Assembly (NCBI RefSeq): GCF_003182135.1
Contig: NZ_QGTL01000006.1
Coordinates: 285,836 to 349,835 of the forward strand
Source of the DNA: Nocardia neocaledoniensis
GTDB lineage: Bacteria; Actinomycetota; Actinomycetes; Mycobacteriales; Mycobacteriaceae
Length of the DNA stretch: 64,000 nucleotides
Direction of reading: 5' to 3'
The position numbers were made by a program, and so were the translations under genes. Positions within the stretch are counted from its first letter, which is position 1. Every line of letters starts with the position of its first letter. The notes under the pieces were generated by a model. The model was not told the DNA's origin and searched no databases. It saw only the letters and a list, made by a program, of their open reading frames with translations. Shown piece after piece: positions 17,746 through 26,462 of the stretch.

Positions 17746-18652
17746 ACCACCGAGGCCTCTCGGGGTACCCGGCAAACCGATGCTCACCGAGATCGCCCCC
17801 GGCCATTGGAAGGCACGCATCTATATTCGTGACACCTCGGGCCGCCGCCGCGAGGTCGCCCGATTCTCCCCGATCAAGCTCAGCGCTCAAGGCCGACCGC
17901 TACCCGACCGCACCGGCCAGCGCGCTCTCGACGCGGTGATGGCCGCCGCCGTCGACATCCGTGTCGATCTCGATGACGAGCTGTCGGACTCGATCACCAT
18001 CAAGCAGCTGTGGGACCACTACCGCGACCACCTGGTTTCCCTCGGTCGCGCTGAGGGCACCCTCAGCCGCTACGACGAGGCCGCCAAGACCTTCGACAGT
18101 GCCTTCGGCGGCAGACGACTCTTCGAGGTCAACACCGCGACGGTGGAAGCCTTCCTCAAGGACGTGGGCCACGCCCGAGGCCCGTCGAACATGCGCACCG
18201 CACGCAACGTGCTCTCCGGCATGTTCCGGTTCGCGTGCGCAAGGACAGCCCTCGCTGTGAACCCGGTGCGCGAAGCTCGGATGGCCGAGAACGTCGAAGC
18301 CAAGGGTCGCACCGGCGGCGCGGGTGATCTCACCGTCGACGAGCTGCGCTTCATCCTGTCCTCGGTGCGCACCTCGCAGATCCCGTGTCCACGCAAGCTG
18401 TCCAAGGCCGAACGCGAGCGGGGCACACCGGTCAAGGCCTACACCCCGCCCACGGTCGCCGCCTACTGCGAAGGCGCCGACCTCGCCGACGTCATCACCC
18501 TCTACGCCGCCACCGGGCTACGGCGCTCCCAGATGCTCGGGCTGGTCTGGTCCGACATCGACCTCGACGAAGCAACCCTGCACCCCGTCGGCAAAGTCAT
18601 CCGGGTCGCCGCGCAGTTCTGCCGACTCCGCCGACGGTCTGCCTGGTCGTAG
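17732..18652 (+). pseudogene. Tyrosine-recombinase integrase, C-terminus lost to IS3-family remnant
   Basis: The GTG start overlaps the excisionase. The arm-binding region (GHWKARIYIRDTSGRRREV), the SAM-like core-binding domain (about residues 75-185) and the first catalytic-domain helix with the catalytic Arg (YAATGLRRSQMLGL) are intact. The frame departs from integrase sequence after HPVGKVIRVA (near base 18610) and ends 14 codons later. The HxxR box and the nucleophile Tyr are missing. It therefore cannot catalyse recombination, leaving the element dependent on another recombinase or stranded. Confidence 0.8.
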
Positions 18653-18975
18653 TCCGTTGCTGCTCGCCGCCGGATCCGCGAACTGGAAACCGAGCTCGCG
18701 ATCATCCGCCACGCCGCGAAGTTCCTCGAGGAGGACACATCTGGCCCAAAGGCGGTTCTACCCGGTGATCGACAGCCTCGTCGCAGCCGGGGCACTGGTC
18801 GATATCGTCTTGGCGCAACCATTTCGACAAGGTGACTGGGTGGATGCCGAGCTCGATCGCGGTCTGCTTGGCGGGTTTGCCGGCTCGGACCAGAGCGATC
18901 GCCCGGGTCCGGAACTCGGTGGGGTAAGCGCGTGGCACGCGGGACAGCCTTTCGGTAGGGCTGTCAGTTAGCAAC
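18612..18975. mobile_element. Two IS3-family fragments joined head to head
   Basis: On the plus strand, about 18660-18745 encodes the end of an IS3 OrfA (RIRELETELAIIRHAAKFLEE) and a following frame the beginning of OrfB (RRFYPVIDSLVAAG, to about 18800). On the minus strand, 18950 down to about 18815 encodes the beginning of an OrfA (YPTEFRTRAIALVRAGKPAK with a helix-turn-helix). The two point at each other and meet near 18812. Neither is complete. Their insertion truncated the integrase. Confidence 0.65.
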
Positions 18976-19004
18976 CCGAGCTGGAACCCAACCGGTGGGG
19001 CGGG

Positions 19005-19196
19005 TCACTCTGTCACCTGATCTTGCAGCAGTCCCGGCGCATCCCCGCGCGAGGGCGCTGCAGCAAGCGCACCTCCAGCCTGACGATTCGGCTTATCCCG
19101 CTGGCACCGGGAGCACTTGGATGACTCGCGCGGGGGCAGTTCGTCGGCGGCTCCGAAGATCGGGACGACGTGGTCGCGTTGCCCGCCTGTGCACAC
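19005..19196 (-). pseudogene. Possible HNH-endonuclease fragment
   Basis: The minus frame shows RDHVVPIFGAADE followed by KCSRCQRDKPNRQ. This resembles the DHVVP core and the CxxC...N...R end of HNH nucleases in compressed form. The N-terminal part is absent and the rest has no support. It lies just downstream of the large helicase gene. Identification is tentative; chance resemblance is possible. Confidence 0.3.
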
Positions 19197-19223
19197 CTAC
19201 GCTCGTTAAGCATGCCTGCGTTG

Positions 19224-22202
19224 TCACGGGCTGCCGATAACACGTAGCGGCATGGCGTAGGTCTCGCTGAGAAATCGTTCCACCGACCCTAAGAGCGCCC
19301 GCATATCGACACTCGCAGCAGCCCGAGACATTCCCGGCTGCACGATCGCGACCTGCACACACAGCTTCCGGAACCGGGCCTCGTCGACGATCTCTGCCAG
19401 CAGTCGCAGGTCACCGCGCACCATCCCGCTTCTCCCGTCGGACTGCCGGTTACCTTCGCGCCGAAGTAGCCGCCGCGTGAGGAGTTCCGGCATCGACTTC
19501 GCTCGATTCATCTTCATCGCCTGCCCGCACACGTCGTATAGATCGTCGATCCGCGCGCCCGGATCCGCCTTGCTGGAGTATTTGCAGTGCACCAGTAGCA
19601 CTTCGAGCTGGTCGTCGAACCGACGCAGGAACACCAGGTCAGCGAGTTCACCGGCGCCATCGTCGTCTACGACGACCTCCCACTCGGCTTCGGCAGAGAC
19701 GACCTCGAGCACCCGGTGCGCAATCGCGGTGGTGTCGGTGTCAGACTCGCGTGACTCACGTCGGAGGTTGATCCCGGTCCAGTCGAACACCTCGATCAGT
19801 TCAGTGGGATACAGATACTTCTCGCGGGTCGGACGTAGCAGCATCCCCTGCGGGAGCATGACCACGTCATCGGAGAAGCTCACCAGCAGACCCGTACTGG
19901 TCAGATATTCGGCCAGGCTCTGCGTCCCGCGTGCGCTCACGAACTCACCGTCGTCGGCGACTGGACGGATCGTCGGTGGCACTTGGGGGTCGAAGACGAA
20001 CTCGAACTCAAGGCTCCACGTGGGGGTCACCACGTCGAAGCGAAGTGGGCCCTCGCAGTTCTGGACTGTTGGCCGGAACTCCGTGTCCAACAAGGCGTAC
20101 TGCTCGCCGCGGTAGCCGAGCTTGCGCGCCTGGCTGGACGTGGTGACGAGGTCGTGTGGCCACTCGATCGCCAGTGGCACGTACTCGGGTCTGGCTGTGG
20201 CGGGCTCGGGGATAAAAAATCCTGACATCACCGACTCGAGCGATACCGACTCGTCCGTGATCGCCGGACCTACATCACGCACCCACCGAACCCACGTGTG
20301 GAGGTCGTCGGCTTGCGCGTGGCTCCACACCCGCCCTTTGCGGGATGCACCGAAGCTCACCGCGCGGCCGTCGGCGAACCCGTAGGCGAAGATGTTGGTC
20401 TTCATCTTCGTAGCGCCCTCACCTCGCCAGGCGTTGAGCACGTCCTGGCCGACATACATCGAGAACCGCCGATTGCGGCTGACCGAGTCCAGCAACCCGA
20501 CATTGGTGGGGATACGACGCTTGACCTTGGCCAACACCCGGTAGACGGTCTCACCATTGACCAGTTTTGCCGCCGCTCCCCCGATGGCCTCGGCGATGTC
20601 CTCATGCATGGACTTGTTATTGGTCGAGTTGACGTAGAGGAAGCCGTTGCTGGTGTCGACGTGGACGACATGCAGGTGGTGGACGGGCTCATTGAAGCTG
20701 GCGAAGTCGCCCCAACGCACTGCCGTGACTTCGCAAGAAACCCACCACACGACCTTGTCTCGATGGTTGATGCCCAGCTGCGTGGTCAGAAGTCGGCCTT
20801 CGAACAGATCGTAGATCCGTTCAGGGTTCCATTCCAACGATTCGGCGTCTGCCTGGAAGGTCACCGCGCTCATCTTCGGATGGATGCTGCGCATAGCGAC
20901 CTCGCGCGGCAGCGTGCTGAATGCCTCCTCGAACTCACTTCGCTCGCGTTCCGATCCAACACTGTGTTCGGTGAGGTCGCAGAGGACTTCGTTCCAGTCG
21001 GCGTCCTCGCCATAGAGCTTTCGCAGCCGCTCGTCAATACCGTTGACCTGCAAAGGCACGAAGGCAGAAGCGTCGCCCAGGGATTCGTCTCCGCGCCGGG
21101 TGAATCGACCGATGAACTGTAGGGTGACCGCAAGGCTCTGCTGCGGATCGTGGATGGCTGCGACCTTGAGCTTGGGCAGATCGAAGCCCTCACCCAGCAT
21201 ATTGACACACACCACGATCCGACTCGAACCGCTGTTGAGCATGTCGCGGCGCGCACGCTGGGTCGACGCTGCCAGACCGGTGTCGATCCGAACCGGCCCC
21301 AGATCCGGTGCCATCTCCTCGTACAACTTGATCACGGCTTTGGCACGCTCGACAGATGAGACGCGGGCCATGAGCAGATGATCCAGTCCTGCATCCATAT
21401 CCGCGCGGAGTTGAGCAACCGCGGCTGCGGCTATGGCGCGGTCGGGATCAGCCAGATCGATGACGGAGTGGTAGTTGATTCGTGCGAAGTAGCCGTTCTT
21501 CTGAGCCAGCCGAAGCGGATAGGTGTACGCGATCCGCCCGCCGATATGACGACCGTCCTCGCGGTACGGCGTGGCAGTGAATTGAACGACTTCTCGGCCA
21601 TTGAATAGGTCGGCGACCGTACGCCAGGTCCGGGCGGCCGTGTGATGCGCCTCGTCGAGAAACAACCGCCCACATCCCTCAGCCAGAGCATCACGCGCTT
21701 CGGCCGAGCATGCATGGAGCACTTGGGCCGTCGCGACGATGACGTTCGCGCTGCCGAGGAGCTGAAAAGCTTGTTCGGCGGTGTGGATCGCACGGGACAG
21801 CACGAGCACTGCCGGGCAGAAGAAGTCGCCGCTCACAGCACCGATAGCAGGCAGAACCCCCAAAGTTGTGAACTTGGCCGCGGCCTGAGTGCGAAGCGCA
21901 TCCGAAGGGACTACCAGCATCGTGGTCGTAGGGGTGTGGCAGAACACGGCCAGCATCGTCTCGGTCTTGCCGGTCCCCGTCGGCATCACGACCACGATCG
22001 GGTCATCCTCTTCCGTCGAGCGATAGGCAAGTACCGCATGTAGCGCACCCAACTGAGGGGCACGCAGCCCCCTACATTCAGCTGAGTCGGCAATGAAAGC
22101 AAAGCGGTTCCGCAGGTGCGCCGCTACCACATGTGGCGGCTTCGGTTGATCACCGTGCGCGCCAGGCCCCTCCCGGAGCCACCACAGCTCGTTGCCTTCC
22201 AC
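19224..22202 (-). CDS. SF2 helicase with C-terminal PD-(D/E)xK-like segment
   Basis: 992 residues. SF2 motifs are in order: Walker A MPTGTGKTE (about residue 73), ATAQVLHA, DEAH box FLDEAHH (about 185), FTATPY, VVCVNMLGEGFDLPKL and FIGRFTRRGD. A middle region of about 350 residues has no recognised fold. Near residue 855-890, GELADLVFLRRF...VLLVHCKYS and DDLYDVCGQAMK form a D...xxK-like nuclease core. Proteins of this build (Res-type helicase plus nuclease) sit in bacterial defence islands. GTG start with GGAAC at proper spacing. Anti-phage function is inferred. Confidence 0.7.
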   Translation of the reverse strand: MEGNELWWLREGPGAHGDQPKPPHVVAAHLRNRFAFIADSAECRGLRAPQLGALHAVLAYRSTEEDDPIVVVMPTGTGKTETMLAVFCHTPTTTMLVVPSDALRTQAAAKFTTLGVLPAIGAVSGDFFCPAVLVLSRAIHTAEQAFQLLGSANVIVATAQVLHACSAEARDALAEGCGRLFLDEAHHTAARTWRTVADLFNGREVVQFTATPYREDGRHIGGRIAYTYPLRLAQKNGYFARINYHSVIDLADPDRAIAAAAVAQLRADMDAGLDHLLMARVSSVERAKAVIKLYEEMAPDLGPVRIDTGLAASTQRARRDMLNSGSSRIVVCVNMLGEGFDLPKLKVAAIHDPQQSLAVTLQFIGRFTRRGDESLGDASAFVPLQVNGIDERLRKLYGEDADWNEVLCDLTEHSVGSERERSEFEEAFSTLPREVAMRSIHPKMSAVTFQADAESLEWNPERIYDLFEGRLLTTQLGINHRDKVVWWVSCEVTAVRWGDFASFNEPVHHLHVVHVDTSNGFLYVNSTNNKSMHEDIAEAIGGAAAKLVNGETVYRVLAKVKRRIPTNVGLLDSVSRNRRFSMYVGQDVLNAWRGEGATKMKTNIFAYGFADGRAVSFGASRKGRVWSHAQADDLHTWVRWVRDVGPAITDESVSLESVMSGFFIPEPATARPEYVPLAIEWPHDLVTTSSQARKLGYRGEQYALLDTEFRPTVQNCEGPLRFDVVTPTWSLEFEFVFDPQVPPTIRPVADDGEFVSARGTQSLAEYLTSTGLLVSFSDDVVMLPQGMLLRPTREKYLYPTELIEVFDWTGINLRRESRESDTDTTAIAHRVLEVVSAEAEWEVVVDDDGAGELADLVFLRRFDDQLEVLLVHCKYSSKADPGARIDDLYDVCGQAMKMNRAKSMPELLTRRLLRREGNRQSDGRSGMVRGDLRLLAEIVDEARFRKLCVQVAIVQPGMSRAAASVDMRALLGSVERFLSETYAMPLRVIGSP

Positions 22203-22710
22203 TGATCGCGTTCCGATTGCGCCCAGAACAATCTCCTATGTTGCCCCAAAGTAGCACTAGAGTTGCCGGCAACATGATCGGAAGCTGTTGCCGTGCTGGT
22301 GATCAAGCCTATCCGACCGGACCACGTCGACGGATCACGACTGCCGCGCCTCGCGCAGCGGACGGATTGCGGTGGCCATACTATCGCCACGAGCTTGCCA
22401 TCACCGTCGGACCGTTCGGAGCGCGCCCTACCGAGGGACGCTTGAGCGCTATCGTCCAAGCGGCCTGGGTCGGCGAGTAGCTCGTGACCGCATCACGTGG
22501 CAGTCGAGTCGTCATTCTCCGGCGGCGGGCCCCTAGGAATCTGAGGAGATCATCGGGTCCACATAGCGCGGTCAGCAGTTCGGTGAGCACAGCCTAGTAC
22601 TCGGTTGATTCAGTGCCGACGCCGATGGCAGGTGGTTGACGTTGCGAACGCGCAGGCCGATGGTTTGTTAGGCGCCTTCGTCACGCTTCGACGAAAGTTG
22701 CAAGGTCGCT
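22203..22710 (-). other. Gap with a short effector-associated-domain-like frame
   Basis: The only suggestive content is a minus frame at 22381-22590 starting with GTG directly after an in-frame TAG. LTELLTALCGPDDLLRFLG and RLPRDAVTSYSPTQAAW resemble the helical pattern of effector-associated (death-like) adaptor domains used in bacterial conflict systems. It is 69 residues long and unsupported by a ribosome site. It may be a fragment or chance. The remainder of the gap shows nothing. Confidence 0.25.
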
Positions 22711-24108
22711 TCACAGCGCCGAATATTCATTCGGCATCGCAAATACCACACTCCGATCTCCTGCAAGCGAGGCCGCGACAACTCGCTGCAGCTCGTCCGA
22801 GGTCGCACCGCTAGATCCGATCAAAGATGTGCGCACGAGAGAAATAAACGCGGCATTGTCCAAGCCGCGATCCCGGAGGATTCCGCCATCGACTACATGT
22901 CCACCGCGAGGCCCTCAAGTGGACGCCAAAAGAACGTCGACGAATTCTGTCGATATGTATGATCCCTTCATGAGTTGAGTCTTCGCGTCCAGCCCAGTGT
23001 CGTGCCGACAGAACTTGAAATAGGTCAACGACCGTCCGAGGCGATAGCTGTCATGGTCCGGTCCAGAATCCTCACCTTGGAGCTGACTACTTTCAACTTT
23101 TCGCATCCTGACCAACTGGTCTCGGAATTTCTTGTCCGGTCGAAATTTCCAGTTGGACGGATCAATTCGATTGCCCTGCCCAGCAGACATCATCTTGTAC
23201 TGCACAAGGACATACGCTCGATAGTTAGGACTGTAGTACACGAGATCGGCGCCGACAGCCTGTTCAATCCCCAGCCGGTTCGCGTTGATCACGGTGAGTT
23301 GTCGCCCATCACGATTACTGAAGACCATCGCCGCCGCGTGGTCGGTTTCACGTCCGATCCAATCGAGCAGGTTCCGCGCATCCAGCCCAATGATCGAGTC
23401 CTCGTGTTGCCGGATCAGCGGCACCCCAGGTTCACGGCCACCCGAGCCCTGCGATTCAACCCGTCCCAGAAATGGTGTCGGGTCTCCACTGTCTACTGGG
23501 ACGTACTGCAAATCCGCCAAGCTGTCGACTACTCCAGATATCTTCATTGCCGATATCGTTGCATCGCGCTCTTGCGCAAGAATATTGGACACGTGACTAG
23601 ATTCCGGCTCCCGCACAGTAGCTTGGACGACACTCTTGGTACCGACACGATCCGTGTCGTCGCAAGCGGCCAGCAGAGCGGACAAAAACCCACCGCTATC
23701 CCAACTCCTGAGGCGAACAACTCGCTCTCCCGATACCAACTCCTGCCGAAGATTCACATACTTTGTGTCGGCAAGGAGTTCGTCCAGCCGTATCGGATTA
23801 CGAAGTACAGCAACAGGACTAACCGTGTGCCGCCAGTCGACCTGACTCACCCTTCTGCCCGATTTCGTCTGACCGACGGCGACCACCACCAACCCGGACG
23901 TCTCGACTGACCGAAGTGAACGACTCGCGAACGAGGTCTGATACAGACTCTCCAGCTCGGCGACGAAGACCGTCAGCACTGCCCCTTGTTCGACAATCGC
24001 CCGGTCGGCATCCAACAGCTCAATTGCTATCTTTCGACGGCCTTCATCGATGAGACTCCATGCCCACTTCCGCGTTTCAGCATCATCCAGTCGGAGGATC
24101 GAGACCAT
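22711..24108 (-). pseudogene. Nuclease-like defence gene interrupted by one in-frame TGA
   Basis: 397 codons run to a TGA at 22915-22917, and the same frame continues for 67 well-formed codons to a second TGA at 22711-22713. A CGA-to-TGA change would explain this. Near residue 305-330 the segment GIEQAVGADLVYYS...YVLVQYKM has the E...D...QxK order of PD-(D/E)xK nucleases. The N-terminal 250 residues are unrecognised. The region is visibly less GC-rich than its surroundings, suggesting transfer. It lies behind the SF2 helicase in the same direction. The shortened protein may still be made. Confidence 0.55.
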
Positions 24109-24284
24109 AACATGAGGCTAGTCGGTGTCCCCCGCTAGCGCGGAATCCCAAGCGCGCAGCATCATGGCAGCTCCGGGGAGACACGGTGCGCCAACCAGGC
24201 GATCAACCCCGTCGAATGTCACCTGTCGGCCCGACAGCCCCGCCGCGTTGCCCGACCCCCGAAAGAACACTGGCTCGCTGCCCG

Positions 24285-24866
24285 CTAGGGCACACTCGGT
24301 GCGGCCGCACCCGAACCGCAGCCGCCCGCCTCGGCGTCCACACTGAAGTGCTGCGCCGCTGGGGCCAGCCAACAAGGCACGCTCACATGACTACCCAACA
24401 ATCCAGGGTCAGCCATACTCAGGTCCGATCGAGTTCGAGCGACCTTCCGGATCGCTAGTTGGGCATCCAATCCAGGTTGGTCGAAGTCGCGCTGTCCATG
24501 CTCGGCAGCCTCCCCACCCGCGGTGAACAACGGCACCGGCGGCTCGTGTCCTTGCGCCTGTTCGAACGTGCGCAGGCCGATCCGCGACTGAATCAGCGCC
24601 AGTCGCAACGCCAATAACTCACCACCGCCGTGGCAGCCCACCCACCCGGCACACATCCTCCGTACACGTGAGCCCGCGTCTGTCTGGTGACACTGGAACA
24701 GATGAGGCGCCTGCACACCCATGTCGCCGGCATAGGCACGCAACTTCTCGTACTCGACGAGCTCCCACACCCCGCTGGGGACATCGCGTCGGTACGGACA
24801 ACTCACACACGGCCGCGGCGCCGGCGGGCCCATCTCGTCCTGCCCGACCGTGTCTCCGGTTTCCAC
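24285..24866 (-). CDS. DUF6283-like small Cys-rich protein
   Basis: 193 residues from a GTG six bases after GAGGG. The N-terminal part shows PCVSCPYRRDVPSGVWELVEY, then FQCHQT and RRMCAGWVGCHGG. This Cys/His pattern matches small actinobacterial proteins I know as DUF6283 and suggests metal binding. The last 60 codons overlap, on the other strand, a decayed excisionase and are not conserved-looking. The natural C terminus may therefore have been replaced. Function is unknown; such genes are common on mobile elements. Confidence 0.65.
   Translation of the reverse strand: METGDTVGQDEMGPPAPRPCVSCPYRRDVPSGVWELVEYEKLRAYAGDMGVQAPHLFQCHQTDAGSRVRRMCAGWVGCHGGGELLALRLALIQSRIGLRTFEQAQGHEPPVPLFTAGGEAAEHGQRDFDQPGLDAQLAIRKVARTRSDLSMADPGLLGSHVSVPCWLAPAAQHFSVDAEAGGCGSGAAAPSVP
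24306..24395 (+). pseudogene. Remnant of a second excisionase gene
   Basis: Plus-strand bases encode RTRTAAARLGVHTEVLRRWG, closely matching the helix-turn-helix of the intact excisionase at 17.5 kb (NTRTAAEHLGVHPEVLRRWA). Similarity at the DNA level continues for about 40 bases but the frame breaks. This is probably a footprint of another element of the same family. Confidence 0.6.
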
Positions 24867-25521
24867 GATTAACCCTCACTGCACAGAAGCCCGGCCACAA
24901 ACTACCCGTGACCCCTACAAGCGGCCCCGAGTACACCCCGACCAGTGAGGACGCCAACCACAGCGCGACAGTCTGACCGCCATGACGGCATTCGGGTTCA
25001 ACTGTAAGTCGAGCACGGACGGCATTCGCTGCGTGCATTCGCAGACAGGCCATGGGTTTCGCACGTCACCGACGTCGAACGATGCTTTCTGGGCATACCT
25101 GCGCATGCACGTCGAGCGACATCGACAGTTTCGGTGCTGGCGGCGCCAGGCGCCGAGTCGGCGAGGCTTTGCGTCGGGAGGCAGTCGAGACATGTTCCAC
25201 CGAGGGGTCCGTGCCTACCCACATACATCCGCCGCGCAGCCGGGTCCGCGTTTACACCCTTGCGGAAACACGTCGACCGGGAAGCACTGCAGGTGACAGC
25301 ACAATCCGAGATCCCTTCGGGGACAACATATTGTGGATCCTGCGCTGACAGGGCTTGCACGAACAGCTCTCCCACACGGCCAAGATCGGCGACATCGCCG
25401 TGAGCATCAGCAGTTGCCGTCGAAACCAACCTCTGACCCGAGGACATTTGCTAGCCTCGCGGTTCCAGCGATCCCAGAGTTACTCTTAGCCAACGCAATC
25501 GATATTCAGTGATGAGGGTAG
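24867..25521. other. Gap without recognised gene
   Basis: About 650 bases. A minus frame at 24998-25447 is open for 149 codons but shows no family resemblance, membrane segment or convincing start. Nothing else is visible apart from the likely promoter of the RDD gene near the right end. Confidence 0.35.
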
Positions 25522-26136
25522 ATGCCACACCACAGCGCACCGTTTTGGCGCCGACTCACCGCCCGCCTGATCGACCTCATAGTCTGCTTGTCGCTAACCT
25601 TCCTCCTTGCTGTCCCCGCAACCCCGCTCATTCTCGTCGCCGTCGCGATTGTCGGCGAGAAGCACAAAGATAGCGTCTACACTGTGGCAGCGTGGGCGTG
25701 CTACTTCACCGCCTACATCGGTCTCGAAGTGTTCATGCTGGTGCGTCGCGACGGCCAAACCATCGGCAAGGGACTTCTCGGCCTACGCGTCATCCCCGCC
25801 GACCCCTGGGCTCGCCCCCGCCTCGAATCAGGTCCCGCCGCATGGCGCATGTTGATCATCTTCCTGCCGTTCTTCTTCACGTCAGTCTCCGGCAGCTACC
25901 CTGAGTCCGCGACCCTCAATATCGTTGCGTTGATTGCCTTCGGCTCATTTCTGGTCAGCTGCGTCCTGGCCCTCATCCCCGCCAACGACCGTCGAGCCAT
26001 CCACGACCTCACCATCGGCACTCGTGTGATCCGGGCTCCCAAACGTAAGGTTGAACTAAAAAAAGATCTGATGATGGCACTTCCCGGTCGCATCGACTTC
26101 GAAAAACACAACCCACCCGTCCGCGATGCAGGTTGA
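25522..26136 (+). CDS. RDD-family membrane protein
   Basis: 204 residues. Signature pieces are WRRLTARLIDLIV at the start, DGQTIGKGLLGLRV after the second membrane segment, and DRRAIHDLTIGTRVI near the end. Four hydrophobic segments (about 18-45, 55-76, 110-125, 130-155) cross the membrane. GAGGGT precedes the ATG. RDD proteins are poorly defined integral proteins, some linked to ion transport. The gene stands alone with no operon partner. Confidence 0.8.
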   Translation: MPHHSAPFWRRLTARLIDLIVCLSLTFLLAVPATPLILVAVAIVGEKHKDSVYTVAAWACYFTAYIGLEVFMLVRRDGQTIGKGLLGLRVIPADPWARPRLESGPAAWRMLIIFLPFFFTSVSGSYPESATLNIVALIAFGSFLVSCVLALIPANDRRAIHDLTIGTRVIRAPKRKVELKKDLMMALPGRIDFEKHNPPVRDAG

Positions 26137-26183
26137 TGGCGCTGCACATGTAATGACTCGCAGTGGGTCATGGTTTCGGCTTC

Positions 26184-26272
26184 TGCACGGGCACATTCGC
26201 GCAGGGAGCGCGTGGAGCTAATCTGACGCAGCTCACCAGCAATGGGCTCATCCCCGCTTGCGCGGGGAGCAC
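26184..26272 (-). CRISPR. Two-repeat type I-E CRISPR relic
   Basis: Bases 26245-26272 are a near-canonical 28-base actinobacterial type I-E repeat in minus orientation (complement begins GTGCTCCCCGCGC and ends GGGGATGAGCC). Exactly 61 bases to the left, 26184-26211 matches at 17 of 28 positions, 13 of the last 15. This gives one 33-base spacer (26212-26244). A degenerate leader-distal repeat is usual. No further repeat lies at the next 61-base step on either side and no cas gene is adjacent. Confidence 0.65.
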
Positions 26273-26462
26273 ACCGAGCGCCTTGCCGACCTGACAGCGT
26301 CGAGGTCAACGCCACCGAAGTAGCCGACGCGCTCCTTCCCGTCGACCAGCCCACCGCCATTCGTCGGTCGCCGAACCGCAGTCGGCGCACAAAGTCCGGA
26401 CGTGAGATCCCATCGCGGTCGGAACATACATCCGGCAACCGACCGAGACCGGTCGCGCGAAA

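Noticed and set aside
16982..19000. Search for a tRNA gene or attachment repeats near the integrase
   Set aside because: No tRNA-like cloverleaf or matching att core could be recognised in the window by eye.
19036..19063. Segment GGCGCATCCCCGCGC resembling the start of a type I-E repeat
   Set aside because: Second half does not match and no second copy lies at 60-61 bases; chance in GC-rich DNA.
24998..25447. 149-codon minus frame between the DUF6283-like and RDD genes
   Set aside because: No family resemblance, ribosome site or conserved pattern; listed only as part of a gap.
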